A DNA stretch of 23,429 nt from an uncultured Granulicatella sp. (GTDB lineage: Bacteria > Bacillota > Bacilli > Lactobacillales > Aerococcaceae). Location: contig URWJ01000006.1 of the NCBI GenBank assembly GCA_900551535.1, forward strand, positions 1 through 23,429, given 5' to 3'. Position numbers and translations under genes: made by a program. Below, piece after piece: positions 10,561 through 19,972 of this stretch. The notes under the pieces are model-generated. The model was not told where the DNA came from and searched no databases. It worked only from the letters and a program-made list of their open reading frames with translations. The first letter of the stretch is position 1; each line of letters starts with the position of its first letter.

Positions 10561-11626
10561 TATTTAATTGCTCCAATTTTTCTGTGTGATCATAAAGAAT
10601 TAAAGCATCGACAATTTCATCAATTTTTCCAGCTAACACTTGATCTAACTTTTGAAGTGTTAAACCAATACGGTGGTCTGTAACACGGTTTTGTGGGAAG
10701 TTGTACGTACGAATACGTTCAGAACGGTCCCCTGTACCTACTGCAGACTTACGGTTTGCATCATATTCAGATTGCGCTTCTTGAGAAATCTTGTCGTATA
10801 CACGCGCACGCAATACTTTCATCGCTTTCTCACGGTTTTTCAATTGTGAACGTTCATCTTGCATAGCAACAACAATTCCTGTTGGCAAGTGCGTTAAACG
10901 TACGGCAGATGCAGTCTTATTAACGTGCTGTCCACCGGCACCTGATGCATGGTAAATATCCACACGAATATCTTTATCTTCTAATTCAATTTCTACTTCT
11001 TCTGCTTCAGGCATTACTACGACTGTAGCTGTTGAAGTATGCACACGTCCTTGAGATTCAGTTGATGGGACACGTTGTACACGGTGCGCACCTGATTCAT
11101 ATTTTAATTTAGAGAATACGTTATCTCCTGTAATCATTAAAATAACTTCTTTATAACCACCGATACCTGTAACGTTGGCATCCATCACTTCTACACGCCA
11201 GCCTTGTGACTCTGCGTATTTTTGATACATATTCAATAGGTCTCCAGCAAAGAGAGCAGCTTCGTCTCCACCTGCAGCTCCGCGGATTTCCATGATGATG
11301 TTTTTGCCATCGTTTGGATCTTCTGGCAATAGTAAGAATTTGATTTTATCTTCTAATTCTACTTTTTCTTTTTTGAGGGAGCTTAACTCTTCTTTTGCCA
11401 TTTCTGCCATTTCAGCATCTAAGCTTTCCCCAAGCATTTCCTCTGTATCGCTAATTTCTTCTACGACTTGTTGATAACGTTTGAACGTCTCTACTTTTGG
11501 TCGTAAGTTTGCTTCTTCTTTTGTTAATTCCATGAATCGTTTTGTATCGCCGATAACTTCTGGGTCACTTAGTAACTCTGAAAGCTCATCATAGCGAATA
11601 ATAAAACTATCTAATTGATCGAACAT
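10547..11626 (-). CDS. prfA: Peptide chain release factor 1
   Basis: RF1 recognises UAA and UAG stop codons and triggers peptidyl-tRNA hydrolysis on the ribosome. At 359 residues it matches the family. The stop-codon-reading tripeptide is P-S-T in [14 protein letters not shown] (about 187-189), of the RF1 P-x-T type, not the RF2 SPF. The catalytic GGQ is in [15 protein letters not shown] near residue 230. An acidic N-terminal helical domain occupies about 1-100. The gene starts 21 bases after tdk and overlaps prmC, which modifies its GGQ glutamine. Confidence 0.98.
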   Translation of the reverse strand: MFDQLDSFIIRYDELSELLSDPEVIGDTKRFMELTKEEANLRPKVETFKRYQQVVEEISDTEEMLGESLDAEMAEMAKEELSSLKKEKVELEDKIKFLLLPEDPNDGKNIIMEIRGAAGGDEAALFAGDLLNMYQKYAESQGWRVEVMDANVTGIGGYKEVILMITGDNVFSKLKYESGAHRVQRVPSTESQGRVHTSTATVVVMPEAEEVEIELEDKDIRVDIYHASGAGGQHVNKTASAVRLTHLPTGIVVAMQDERSQLKNREKAMKVLRARVYDKISQEAQSEYDANRKSAVGTGDRSERIRTYNFPQNRVTDHRIGLTLQKLDQVLAGKIDEIVDALILYDHTEKLEQLNNGNN

Positions 11627-11647
11627 ACTTTTCTCCTTTATCTTCTC

Positions 11648-12226
11648 TTATAAGCGTTCTTCACCTGGATGGTTATAGTGATAACGGCAAACTGGATAAT
11701 AGGCATCATTGCCTCCAATTTGAATTTGTTCTCCCGTATATACTGGAACACCATCGACTACGCGCATATTCATACTTGCTTTTTTATGACAATACCAACA
11801 AATCGTTTTAATTTCTTCGATTTTATCAGCATAGAGTAATAAGTATTTAGAGCCTTCGAATAATTCGTTTTGGAAATCATTCTTTAGTCCAAATGCCATT
11901 ACTGGAATATTTAATTCGTCAACAATTCGAGCGAGTTCAAGAATGTGTTGTTTTGATAAGAATTGAGATTCATCAATCAAAATACAATATGGTTTTACTG
12001 CTTGCCCTTCGACGATTTCGTAAATTGGAGTATCATCAAAGATTGGAATAGCTTCACGTCTAACACCAATACGACTCGATACATACCCTACTTGATCACG
12101 ATCATCAATTGCACTCGTAAATAATAAAACCGGTTTGTCTTGTTCTTCATAATTATGTGCAACCTTTAAAATTTCGATTGATTTACCACTATTCATTGCA
12201 CCATATTTAAAAAACAATTGTGCCAC
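11648..12226 (-). CDS. tdk: Thymidine kinase, type II
   Basis: This enzyme phosphorylates deoxythymidine to dTMP with ATP in nucleotide salvage. The 192 residues carry Walker A GAMNSGKS at 9-16, a DESQFL motif holding the likely catalytic Glu, the lasso region, and a structural zinc site from CWYC (near 145) and CRYH (near 183). The start is GTG, supported by GGAGGG six bases upstream. It is the first gene of the minus-strand group running through prfA to glyA and faces away from murT, so a promoter should lie in 12227-12400. I could not identify a convincing one for this strand. Confidence 0.96.
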   Translation of the reverse strand: MAQLFFKYGAMNSGKSIEILKVAHNYEEQDKPVLLFTSAIDDRDQVGYVSSRIGVRREAIPIFDDTPIYEIVEGQAVKPYCILIDESQFLSKQHILELARIVDELNIPVMAFGLKNDFQNELFEGSKYLLLYADKIEEIKTICWYCHKKASMNMRVVDGVPVYTGEQIQIGGNDAYYPVCRYHYNHPGEERL

Positions 12227-12378
12227 AATTATCCCTCCAATTGCTAAACTATACCTTTAATATCTTACGATAAACGGGTACATTTGTGCAAAGAAAAACC
12301 GTTATTTTAAGGTGTTTTTCACAAACTATTTTAATAAAATTTTAAAAACGTTTTTATAAACCACTTTTTATGAAAATA

Positions 12379-12387
12379 TGCTACAAT
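12379..12387 (+). promoter_or_regulatory. Extended -10 promoter for murT-gatD
   Basis: TG-C-TACAAT is an extended -10 element about 34 bases before the murT start. No good -35 box lies 16-18 bases upstream, which fits an extended -10 promoter. Confidence 0.5.
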
Positions 12388-12420
12388 AGTGGAGTATATT
12401 AACGGAAAGGATCGTCTAAA

Positions 12421-13764
12421 TTGAATCTTAGAACACAAGTTGCATTAGGAGCTGGTAGATTTACTCGCTGGGCTCTGAAGACTTTTACAAAAGGCGGTAG
12501 TAGCATGCCAGGGAAAGTGGCACATGCTATCGATCCAAACATTTTAAAATCATTAGCTGAAAACTACGATGTTATTATCGTAAGCGGAACAAACGGGAAA
12601 ACTTTAACGACTTCCCTCATCGTTCAATTATTAAAACAAAAATATCCAAATATTTTAACAAACCCTACTGGAGCTAACTTAACTCAAGGGATTGTTTCAA
12701 CGTTTTTAAATCACTCACCAAAAGCTGGCGAAAAGAATATCGCCGTTCTTGAAGTAGATGAAGCAACGATTCGTCACATTACTCCATATATTGAACCAAA
12801 ATTATTTGTCTTCACGAATATTTTCCGTGACCAAATGGATCGTTTTGGAGAAATTTATACAACTTACCAATTAATGCTTGAGGGTGCTGCTTTTGCACCA
12901 AGTGCTACAATTTTAGCAAATGGCGACGCTCCTATTTTTAATAGCGTTGATACTCCAAATCCACGTGAGTATTTCGGATTCAACAATGCTGAAGATAGCG
13001 AAATGATGGCGCACTACAATACTGACGGTGTTCTTTGCCCTCATTGCCAATCAATCTTGCATTATAAGAGCATTACTTATAGCAACCTTGGAAAATACTA
13101 TTGTCCAAAATGCGACTTCAAACGTCCTGAATTGAATTATGCAGTCACTGCACTAAATGAATTATCTCTAACAGGTTCTTCATTTGATATTGACGGTACA
13201 ACATTCTCAATTCCAATTGCTGGGCTTTACAATATTTACAATGCATTAGCAGCCTACTCTGCTGCAAAATTCTTTGGTTTATCTACTGAAGAAATCCAAG
13301 AAGGCTTCTCTAAAGCTCAACGCGTCTTTGGTCGTCAAGAAACATTCACCGTTGAAGATAAAGACGTGATGTTAAACTTAATCAAAAACCCTGTTGGATT
13401 TAACCAAATCGTTCAACTCTTGAGTTACGAAAAAGAGCCATTTAGTTTAGGAGTTCTCTTAAACGATAACCCTGCAGATGGTCAAGATGTCAGCTGGATT
13501 TGGGACGGCGATTTTGAAGGACTACATGCCTTGAACGCTGTTGATACAGCGATTAGTGGTATCCGTGTTGAAGACCTTGGCGTCCGTATGGAAGTTGCCG
13601 GTTTTGAAAATATGAAAGTCTTTAAAACAAATGCGGAATTAATCGATTGGATTCGCAAAGCTCCAACGAATAAAGTCAATGTACTAGCAACTTATACTGC
13701 TCTACTCGACTTACGTAAAGACTTTGCTAAAGAAGGATACCTCAAGGAAGGGATGAACGGATGA
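12421..13764 (+). CDS. murT: Lipid II isoglutaminyl synthase, MurT subunit
   Basis: MurT is the ATP-using Mur-ligase-like subunit that, with GatD, amidates the D-glutamate of lipid II to D-isoglutamine, a step needed for normal peptidoglycan cross-linking. The 447 residues have a P-loop VSGTNGKTLTTSL (near 55-67), FTNIFRDQMDRFGE, a zinc-ribbon insert with CPHC and CPKC (near 206-231), and a C-terminal domain with LNDNPADGQDVSW. The Asp in that last motif is thought to complete GatD's catalytic triad. The start is TTG, after GGAAAGG. The N-terminus aligns by eye with staphylococcal MurT from that codon, whereas the next Met (residue 29) would remove a conserved basic N-terminus. It overlaps gatD by four bases. 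Confidence 0.95.
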   Translation: MNLRTQVALGAGRFTRWALKTFTKGGSSMPGKVAHAIDPNILKSLAENYDVIIVSGTNGKTLTTSLIVQLLKQKYPNILTNPTGANLTQGIVSTFLNHSPKAGEKNIAVLEVDEATIRHITPYIEPKLFVFTNIFRDQMDRFGEIYTTYQLMLEGAAFAPSATILANGDAPIFNSVDTPNPREYFGFNNAEDSEMMAHYNTDGVLCPHCQSILHYKSITYSNLGKYYCPKCDFKRPELNYAVTALNELSLTGSSFDIDGTTFSIPIAGLYNIYNALAAYSAAKFFGLSTEEIQEGFSKAQRVFGRQETFTVEDKDVMLNLIKNPVGFNQIVQLLSYEKEPFSLGVLLNDNPADGQDVSWIWDGDFEGLHALNAVDTAISGIRVEDLGVRMEVAGFENMKVFKTNAELIDWIRKAPTNKVNVLATYTALLDLRKDFAKEGYLKEGMNG

Positions 13765-14420
13765 AATTAAGAATCTGTCATTTATATGGAAACTTAATGA
13801 ATACGTATGGTGATAATGGGAACTTACTCATGTTGCAACACCGTGCGAAAAAATTAGGGTACGAAGTAGAAACAACTTTAATTAGTTTAGAAGAAGATTT
13901 TAACCCTGACGACTTTGATATCGTAATGTTTGGCGGTGGTCAAGACTACGAGCAAACAGTCGTTGCAAAAGATCTTCAAAATAAAAAAGACGCCCTTATC
14001 CAATATATCGAAGATGATGGTGTTGTCGTTGCGATTTGTGGAGGCTTCCAATTACTTGGTCGCTACTATGTGAATGCAAGCGGCGAACGTCTAAACGGAA
14101 TTAGCGCCATTGACGTATGTACAAACGGACAATTCCCAAATCGTTTAATCGGTGATGTTGAAATCGTCAATGAAGAATTTGGTGAAACGTATTTAGGATA
14201 CGAAAACCATATTGGTAGAACATACCTTGGTAAAAACATGAAACCACTTGGAAAAGTCGTTAAAGGCTACGGAAATAACGAAGAAGATCATGTCGAAGGA
14301 TGTCATTATAAAAATGTATTCTGCTCATATTTCCACGGCCCAATCCTAGTGAGAAACCAACATTTAGCTGACCGTATCATTGAAACGGCAGCTGAGCGTC
14401 AACGTTCAAAAAATGCATAA
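13761..14420 (+). CDS. gatD: Lipid II isoglutaminyl synthase, GatD glutaminase subunit
   Basis: GatD is a class I glutamine amidotransferase-like subunit that frees ammonia from glutamine for MurT. The 219 residues contain the nucleophile Cys93 in VVAICGGFQLLG, His192 in SYFHGPILVRN and Arg128 in FPNRLI, the last corresponding to the substrate-binding arginine known in the staphylococcal enzyme. There is no second acidic triad residue next to His192, as expected when MurT supplies it. The ATGA overlap with murT implies stoichiometric coupled translation. A strong bidirectional terminator follows. Confidence 0.95.
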   Translation: MKLRICHLYGNLMNTYGDNGNLLMLQHRAKKLGYEVETTLISLEEDFNPDDFDIVMFGGGQDYEQTVVAKDLQNKKDALIQYIEDDGVVVAICGGFQLLGRYYVNASGERLNGISAIDVCTNGQFPNRLIGDVEIVNEEFGETYLGYENHIGRTYLGKNMKPLGKVVKGYGNNEEDHVEGCHYKNVFCSYFHGPILVRNQHLADRIIETAAERQRSKNA

Positions 14421-14428
14421 ACGAAAAG

Positions 14429-14464
14429 ACCCGTGTAACAAAAATGTTACACGGGTTATTTTTT
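14429..14464. terminator. Bidirectional terminator between gatD and sstT
   Basis: An 11-base perfect stem ACCCGTGTAAC / GTTACACGGGT (429-439 with 446-456) with loop AAAAAT is followed by TATTTTTT on the plus strand and CTTTTC on the minus strand. It can serve both convergent genes. Confidence 0.92.
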
Positions 14465-15703
14465 CTATTCAGCATTAGGATAAACAGAAATCTGTCTTCC
14501 TTCTTTTTTCCATTGACGGAATTCTGCTGCAGCCGTAAATAATACGTCTGTTGAAGAGTTCAATGCTGTCTCACAAGAATCTTGCAAGACACCAATGATG
14601 AACCCCACTCCAACAACTTGCATCGCGATATCATTTGAAATACCGAACAAGCTACATGCTACAGGAATTAATAAGAGTGATCCACCAGCCACACCAGAGG
14701 CACCACATGCTGCAATCGTTGATAACACGCTTAAGATGAGCGCTGTAATGAAATCTACTTGAATCCCTAAAGTGTTTACCGCACCTAGTGTCAATACAGT
14801 AATTGTAATAGCTGCTCCAGCCATGTTAATCGTTGCTCCTAGAGGAATCGATACAGAATAGCTATCCTCATCAAGTCGTAAATCTTTACATAGTTGCATA
14901 TTTACTGGAATATTCGCTGCAGAACTACGAACGAAGAAGGCTGTTACTCCACTCTCTTTCAAGCAACGGAATACAAGCGGAAATGGATTTTCACGAATCA
15001 TATAGTATACAATCAGTGGGTTCACAACTAATGCCACAAAGAACATACTTCCAATTAGAACAAGGATTAGTCCACCATAGTTTGCAAACACGCCAACTCC
15101 ATTTTCAGATACTGTCGTAAATACGAGTCCCATAATCCCAATCGGTGCAAAACTAATCACAATTTTAACGACGTGACTTGTCGCATCTGCTACTTGGCTT
15201 AAGATGTTTTTTACAGATTCGTCGGCTTTTCTAAATGCCATTCCAAACAATACTGCCCAAGATAGGATACCAATGTAGTTTCCTGAAATAATCGCATTCA
15301 CAGGATTATCTACAATTTTTAAAATCAGTGATTGCAACACTGCCGCGATCCCTTGAGGTGCTGCTACTTCTGTTGCTCCTTCACCAAGTGTCATCGTAAT
15401 TGGGAATGCATAACTAGCAATTACCCCAACTAGAGCAGCTGCAAAAGTCCCAAATAAGTATAACATCACGATGGATTTCATATTCGTTTCATGTCCTTCT
15501 TTATGCTGAGCAAGTGCACTCATTACAATGAAGAATACTAGTAATGGCGCAATAGCTTTTAAGGCATTCACAAATACCGTTCCAAGCATTCCAAGCACGG
15601 TGAATTGCGGCACTGTAATCCCAAGAAGAATCCCAATTGCCATCCCGATAATAATTCGATTGATTAAACTTAAATTTTTAATTTGCTCTACCAACTGTCT
15701 CAT
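14465..15703 (-). CDS. sstT: Sodium/serine-threonine symporter
   Basis: This is a Na+-coupled serine/threonine importer of the dicarboxylate/amino acid:cation symporter family, in the membrane. It has multiple hydrophobic segments and very strong matches to SstT signatures: [52 protein letters not shown] and [20 protein letters not shown] chose the start at 15703 ([10 protein letters not shown], 412 residues), which has GAGG six bases upstream. An upstream in-frame ATG at 15751 lacks a ribosome site and lies between the -35 and -10 boxes of the likely promoter. It is a single-gene unit ending at the shared terminator. Confidence 0.95.
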   Translation of the reverse strand: MRQLVEQIKNLSLINRIIIGMAIGILLGITVPQFTVLGMLGTVFVNALKAIAPLLVFFIVMSALAQHKEGHETNMKSIVMLYLFGTFAAALVGVIASYAFPITMTLGEGATEVAAPQGIAAVLQSLILKIVDNPVNAIISGNYIGILSWAVLFGMAFRKADESVKNILSQVADATSHVVKIVISFAPIGIMGLVFTTVSENGVGVFANYGGLILVLIGSMFFVALVVNPLIVYYMIRENPFPLVFRCLKESGVTAFFVRSSAANIPVNMQLCKDLRLDEDSYSVSIPLGATINMAGAAITITVLTLGAVNTLGIQVDFITALILSVLSTIAACGASGVAGGSLLLIPVACSLFGISNDIAMQVVGVGFIIGVLQDSCETALNSSTDVLFTAAAEFRQWKKEGRQISVYPNAE

Positions 15704-15736
15704 ATATTTCCTCAAATCTATTTTTGTATTGCGACT

Positions 15737-15766
15737 ATGATACACAATCATCTACTATTCTGTCAA
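15737..15766 (-). promoter_or_regulatory. Promoter of sstT
   Basis: On the minus strand TTGACA (15766-15761) and TATCAT (15742-15737) are 18 bases apart, about 35 bases before the chosen sstT start. The -35 box is a perfect match to the housekeeping consensus. Confidence 0.65.
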
Positions 15767-15783
15767 AAGATTTCCACGTATCG

Positions 15784-15799
15784 TAAACATTTGTGTTTA
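15784..15799. promoter_or_regulatory. Operator-like palindrome upstream of the sstT promoter
   Basis: TAAACA-TTTG-TGTTTA is a perfect 6-base inverted repeat with a 4-base centre, about 18 bases upstream of the sstT -35 box. The location would suit a regulator, but I do not recognise the operator. It may be chance in AT-rich DNA. Confidence 0.3.
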
Positions 15800-15874
15800 T
15801 ATAAAATACACCTTAACCTATTTATAGCTCTCTCATAGATTGTATTTATCATATCTTGATTTCTTAAAATGAAG

Positions 15875-16594
15875 TTAAAACCATTGAATAGAGAATAAAT
15901 AAGTCAATAGAGCACTAATACTAATGAAGGGAGCGAAAGGAATTTTTGCATACAACGGATTTCTTTTTGATAGAATCATCCAGCAAATCACCACTCCTCC
16001 TCCAATGACAAAGGAAAAGAGTCCTATAAAGAGAATTTGACTTGGTGAAACATAAGGGCCTAAAGCTGCTAAAAAATAAACATCCCCCATGCCGAAAACT
16101 TCCTCTTGCCAAATCCATTTGCCAACTCCATAAACCATGATGTATAAAATGAGACCAGCCACCATGGATAATATTGCGTCCTCTACTGCATCTAGTCTGA
16201 TACAAAACCCAACCATTATTAAACCTAATAATATGCGTAAATCTACTTCATAGGAATCAATATCCATCAACGCTATTAGCAGACACATTGTGCAAAAATA
16301 GTATTCTACAATATCCGTCGGTTGCCTCAAAAGAGCTACTAAAATAAACAAGACTGCAAATACGATTTCTACTAAGAAATACCGTATAGAAATCGACTGT
16401 TTACAATAGCGGCACTTTCCACGTAAAAAGAGATAAGAAAGAATCGGTAGTAAATCCAGTGCATGTAGTGAATGTTGACAATGAGGGCAATAGGATCTTC
16501 CATGGACAAAATCTTCCCCTTTTGCTTCTCTCACACTGACTACATTCACAAAACTACCAATCACTGCTCCAAGAACACCAATCGAAAAAAGCAT
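15875..16594 (-). CDS. Type 4 prepilin peptidase (ComC/PilD-like)
   Basis: This is an A24-family membrane aspartyl protease that cleaves, and usually N-methylates, type 4 prepilins or competence pseudopilins. The 239 residues have GAVIGSFVNVV near the N-terminus, two CxxC pairs (CPHC and CRYC) in the cytosolic loop, and the two catalytic aspartates in MDIDSYEVDLR and FGMGDVYFLAALG (GxGD). Six or more hydrophobic segments are present. The start at 16594 is supported by GGGAGG seven bases upstream. The earlier ATG at 16618 lies on the far side of that site and would not use it. It follows the AI-2E family gene and is probably cotranscribed. Competence role (comC) is inferred. Confidence 0.88.
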   Translation of the reverse strand: MLFSIGVLGAVIGSFVNVVSVREAKGEDFVHGRSYCPHCQHSLHALDLLPILSYLFLRGKCRYCKQSISIRYFLVEIVFAVLFILVALLRQPTDIVEYYFCTMCLLIALMDIDSYEVDLRILLGLIMVGFCIRLDAVEDAILSMVAGLILYIMVYGVGKWIWQEEVFGMGDVYFLAALGPYVSPSQILFIGLFSFVIGGGVVICWMILSKRNPLYAKIPFAPFISISALLTYLFSIQWF

Positions 16595-16642
16595 AAAAAA
16601 ACCTCCCTTACTAAACATTACGTTTCGTAAGAGAGATTCGGT

Positions 16643-17833
16643 TTAATTTTCTTCAGTTATAACAATTTCGACGGTCTCTTCAACTTCCTCTTCAGGAGTG
16701 TAATATAAACCAGAATAGTCTTTATACCATGCAAAGAAGTGAGTTACAAACACTTTAACCACTGCATAAACAGGAACTGCGATTAACAATCCTGTTAGCC
16801 CAAACATTTTACCAGCAGCTAGTAAGATTACTAAAATCGTTACTGGATGCATCTTCAATGATGATCCAAGAATTAATGGTTGAAGTAAACGACTTTCAAT
16901 CAACTGCTCAATCACAAATACAGTTAGTACTTGTAAAACAATAGCAGGGCTTGTAACAAAGGCAATAATTATTGCAATAATCAATCCGATAATCGAACCA
17001 ATATAAGGAATAATTACTAATAGTCCTGCAATCATCCCAATCGTTACCCCATATGGTAATCCAATAATCGAATACCCAATCGAAAAAGTAATCCCAACAA
17101 AAATCGCAACTAAGATTTGGCCACGAATATATGAACTGACTTGTTGGTTCATTTCGTGTAACATCACGCTAATTTTATGTTGAGAGCGTGTTGGGAATAA
17201 ACGCGTAATCGAAGGAATGACTTTATTGCCATCTTTCAATAGATAATAAAGAATAACTGGCATTGTCATCAGCGTAATCACAATATCACCAACGATGCCG
17301 ACTACACTACCGATTCCACTAAAAGTAAGATTTAACACCCCATTGAGACGTTCTGTAATCGATTGGATGAAATCCATATTAATCGTGTTAAATTGCTCTT
17401 GCAACGCTGTAAACCAGCTTGATTGCATGAATTTTTCAACTTGATCACTAATAATTTGATAGTAGTAAGGTAATTGAGAAACTAAATCTAATAATTGCTT
17501 TTGAATAATCGGAACTAAGCTAGTCACAATCATTACAAATATAAACACAACACCTAGCATTACTGCTAGAATTGCAATTCCCTTTGGTACTTTTTTATTC
17601 ACTAGAAAATCATAGATTGGTTTTACTAAATAGTAAATGACCGCACCACAAGCAACTGGCACCCCAATAGCAGAGATAAACCCCTTAATTGGATTAAATA
17701 AGTACGATGTTTGCGAGAATAAAATCAAGTTAACAAGGAGCAACAATAAAATAAGCAATCCTGTCACTAATTGATTATCTAAAAACCATTTCCAAAACCA
17801 AGTTCTCCCTTGATTTTCAGGTTTATTATTCAT
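16643..17833 (-). CDS. AI-2E family membrane protein (putative exporter)
   Basis: This is an integral membrane protein of the PF01594 family, variously described as an AI-2 exporter or ion exchanger. The substrate cannot be read from sequence. The 396 residues have an N-terminal hydrophobic pair (about 20-70), a soluble helical middle part and a C-terminal bundle with GLPYGVTIGMIAGLLVIIPY (typical of the family) and LLQPLILGSSLKMHPVTI. A short acidic tail (EEEVEETVEIVITEE) ends the protein. The start at 17833 has AAGGAGG six bases upstream. A GTG at 17851 would place the ribosome site inside the gene. It is probably first in a two-gene unit with the prepilin peptidase, 48 bases away. Confidence 0.85.
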   Translation of the reverse strand: MNNKPENQGRTWFWKWFLDNQLVTGLLILLLLLVNLILFSQTSYLFNPIKGFISAIGVPVACGAVIYYLVKPIYDFLVNKKVPKGIAILAVMLGVVFIFVMIVTSLVPIIQKQLLDLVSQLPYYYQIISDQVEKFMQSSWFTALQEQFNTINMDFIQSITERLNGVLNLTFSGIGSVVGIVGDIVITLMTMPVILYYLLKDGNKVIPSITRLFPTRSQHKISVMLHEMNQQVSSYIRGQILVAIFVGITFSIGYSIIGLPYGVTIGMIAGLLVIIPYIGSIIGLIIAIIIAFVTSPAIVLQVLTVFVIEQLIESRLLQPLILGSSLKMHPVTILVILLAAGKMFGLTGLLIAVPVYAVVKVFVTHFFAWYKDYSGLYYTPEEEVEETVEIVITEEN

Positions 17834-17895
17834 AAAATTCCTCCTTATCACATTTTCCTCTAGTGTATCATATTTTTGCCCTCTATGATTAACAT

Positions 17896-17925
17896 TTGAT
17901 TAGATTTTAGAAAAAATTGTATAAT
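17896..17925 (+). promoter_or_regulatory. Promoter of the 6-phosphogluconolactonase gene
   Basis: TTGATT and a perfect TATAAT are separated by 18 bases and lie about 30 bases before the ATG. Confidence 0.7.
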
Positions 17926-17955
17926 TATTTTATATTGTGATTCGGAGGGAATCGT

Positions 17956-18981
17956 ATGAATGAAAAATTTTATTTAGGAACTTATACAAAACGCGATAGT
18001 AAAGGAGTCTACTCTGTCACTCTTAACAAAGAAACTGAACAACTAGAATCTCTTACATTAGAAGCAACTATCGATAATCCAACGTATCTTTCTTACTCAA
18101 AGAACAACCAATTATTATTCGCCGTTGGAAAAGGAGACGAACTCTGCGGAATTTCAGCAAATAACGCCAATGTTTCTCCTCTTGAAAGATTAGCAAGTTA
18201 CGATGACCAACAAGCCGTTCCTTGTTATATTCGTTATAACGAAAGAACAGGAGATGTGCTAACAGCCAATTATCACGGAGGTTTCGTGGAATTATATCAC
18301 TACGATAAAGAGGCAAAATCAATTACTTCAGTCGATAAGAAAGTTCACACAGGATCTAGCGTTCACGCAAACCAAACTTCACCACATGTTCACTATACCG
18401 ATTACACACCTGACGAAAAATGGATTGTCGTCTGTGACCTCGGAATTGATACGGTGTTTACTTACAAACGTACAGAAGAAGGATTAGAAGAAGTTGCCCA
18501 ATATAAAACGAAAGCCGGTAGTGGTCCTCGTCACCTCTCCTTCCATCCAACACTTCCAATCGCTTATCTGATTTGCGAACTCGATGCGACTGTAGAAGTT
18601 CTTTCTTACAATAAAGAAAACGGAACTTTTACAAACCTAGATAAAATTGCATTAACTACTGAAAATCAACAAGCTTGGGGAGGCGCCATCCGCATCACTC
18701 GCGATGGACGATTCCTCTACGCTTCAAACCGTGGATTTGACGCATTATACACATTCTCAGTAGATTCAAAAAGCGGATTACTCACACTCGTACAAACTGT
18801 GGATAGCTATGGATCGGTTCCTCGTGATTTCAATCTAAGTAACGACGAATCTTATATCGTTGTCGGTCACCAAGAATCTGATAACTTAACGCTATTCAAA
18901 CGTGACGCACAAAGTGGTCAACTCACACTCCTTCAAAAGGATTTCTACGCACCAGAAGTTGTTTGTGTCGTTCCTCAATAG
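17956..18981 (+). CDS. pgl: 6-phosphogluconolactonase, lactonase (YkgB/Pgl) family
   Basis: A 341-residue protein of the seven-bladed beta-propeller lactonase family. Members hydrolyse 6-phosphogluconolactone to 6-phosphogluconate in the oxidative pentose phosphate pathway. Family marks include YLGTYTKRDSKGVYSV at the N-terminus, NYHGGFVELY, HVHYTDYTPDEKWIVVCDLG, GSGPRHLSFHP and YASNRGFDALYTFSVD, spaced as successive blades. No signal peptide is seen, so it is cytoplasmic. GGAGGG lies six bases before the ATG. It is a single-gene unit with its own promoter and terminator. Substrate specificity is inferred, since related propellers act on other lactones. Confidence 0.85.
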   Translation: MNEKFYLGTYTKRDSKGVYSVTLNKETEQLESLTLEATIDNPTYLSYSKNNQLLFAVGKGDELCGISANNANVSPLERLASYDDQQAVPCYIRYNERTGDVLTANYHGGFVELYHYDKEAKSITSVDKKVHTGSSVHANQTSPHVHYTDYTPDEKWIVVCDLGIDTVFTYKRTEEGLEEVAQYKTKAGSGPRHLSFHPTLPIAYLICELDATVEVLSYNKENGTFTNLDKIALTTENQQAWGGAIRITRDGRFLYASNRGFDALYTFSVDSKSGLLTLVQTVDSYGSVPRDFNLSNDESYIVVGHQESDNLTLFKRDAQSGQLTLLQKDFYAPEVVCVVPQ

Positions 18982-18994
18982 AATTTAATTTACG

Positions 18995-19027
18995 GTCTCT
19001 TCTTTTTTTGAAGAGACTTTCTTGTTT
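18995..19027 (+). terminator. Terminator after pgl
   Basis: An 8-base perfect stem GTCTCTTC / GAAGAGAC (18995-19002 with 19010-19017) with a T7 loop is followed by TTTCTTGTTT. Confidence 0.85.
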
Positions 19028-19054
19028 ATTGTGGTAATCCTTGCCAGAAAGCAG

Positions 19055-19060
19055 TATAAT
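19055..19060 (+). promoter_or_regulatory. -10 box upstream of uppP
   Basis: A perfect TATAAT lies 34 bases before the uppP start. The -35 region is weak (TTGTGG is 20 bases away), so this is tentative. Confidence 0.4.
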
Positions 19061-19093
19061 CGTTGTTAGCAGACTTTATAAAGGAGTGGAAAA

Positions 19094-19918
19094 ATGCTTA
19101 ATCTTATCGAGATTATTAAAACTATTATTTTAGGAATTATCGAAGGCGTTACTGAATGGCTACCAATTAGTAGTACAGGTCACTTAATTTTAGTGAACGA
19201 AATTATTCAATTAGACGTTTCTGCTAAATTCCAAGAAATGTTCAACGTTGTCATTCAACTTGGTGCCATCATGGCGGTTGTCCTAGTTTATTTCAACAAA
19301 TTAAACCCATTTGCTAAAAGTAAAAACCGTAAAGAGTTTATCGAAACGATTAGTCTTTGGAAAAAGGTAATTATCGGATGTATCCCAGCTGTGATTCTAG
19401 GATTTGTTCTTGATGACTTTATGGAAGACTACTTCAATAAACCAATCGTTATTGCGTTAGCTCTAATCGTATACGGGATTGCGTTCATCTACATCGAACG
19501 TGCACATAAAAATGTGGAACCAAAAATTAATGACTTCAAAGAATTAGACTTCATGACAGCTATTAAAATTGGTCTTTTCCAATGTTTAGCACTTGTACCT
19601 GGTACTAGTCGTTCAGGTTCAACAATTCTTGGAGGCTTACTTGTAGGAACAAGCCGTTCAATCGCAACTGAATTCTCATTCTTCATGGGGATTCCAATCA
19701 TGTTCGGTGCGAGCGGATTAAAATTATTGAAATTCGGATTCCACTACTCATTAGCTGAATTCGTGATTTTATTAGTTGGTTCTGTCGTTTCATTTGTTGT
19801 ATCTCTATTCGTAATCAAGTTCTTATTGAAATACATCAAACACCACGACTTCCAAGCATTCGGTTGGTACCGTATCGTTCTTGGGATTATCGTCCTTGGA
19901 AGTTTATTCTTCAAATAA
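19094..19918 (+). CDS. uppP: Undecaprenyl-diphosphatase (UppP/BacA)
   Basis: This membrane phosphatase converts undecaprenyl diphosphate to the monophosphate, recycling the lipid carrier for peptidoglycan and other surface polymers. Family members confer bacitracin tolerance. The 274-residue length is typical. Signature motifs are EGVTEWLPISSTGHLIL (about 17-33), which carries the catalytic Glu and Ser/His residues, and PGTSRSGSTI (about 172-181), the phosphate-binding segment. Seven to eight hydrophobic helices are present. AAGGAGTGG lies before the ATG. Flanking terminators on both sides make it a single-gene unit. Confidence 0.97.
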   Translation: MLNLIEIIKTIILGIIEGVTEWLPISSTGHLILVNEIIQLDVSAKFQEMFNVVIQLGAIMAVVLVYFNKLNPFAKSKNRKEFIETISLWKKVIIGCIPAVILGFVLDDFMEDYFNKPIVIALALIVYGIAFIYIERAHKNVEPKINDFKELDFMTAIKIGLFQCLALVPGTSRSGSTILGGLLVGTSRSIATEFSFFMGIPIMFGASGLKLLKFGFHYSLAEFVILLVGSVVSFVVSLFVIKFLLKYIKHHDFQAFGWYRIVLGIIVLGSLFFK

Positions 19919-19922
19919 TCAT

Positions 19923-19953
19923 AAAGCTGGATTTATTCCAGCTTTTTCTTTTT
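19923..19953 (+). terminator. Terminator after uppP
   Basis: A 9-base perfect stem AAAGCTGGA / TCCAGCTTT (19923-19931 with 19937-19945) with loop TTTAT runs into TTCTTTTT, five bases after the uppP stop. Confidence 0.9.
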
Positions 19954-19966
19954 GCCCAATTTCGGG

Positions 19967-19972
19967 TATAAT
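19967..19972 (+). promoter_or_regulatory. -10 box upstream of crcB
   Basis: A perfect TATAAT lies 36 bases before the crcB ATG, just past the uppP terminator. No clear -35 is seen. Confidence 0.4.

Noticed and set aside
15704..15751. Longer N-terminus for SstT (start at 15751)
   Set aside because: The codon lies between the -35 and -10 boxes of the sstT promoter and has no ribosome site.
15921..16205. 94-codon minus-strand frame inside the prepilin peptidase gene
   Set aside because: It is a shifted-frame shadow of the membrane protease gene, with no ribosome site or family pattern.
16619..16631. Small palindrome TTACG-TTT-CGTAA before the prepilin peptidase gene
   Set aside because: A five-base stem is too short to support a claim, and it probably arises by chance in the gap after the AI-2E family gene.
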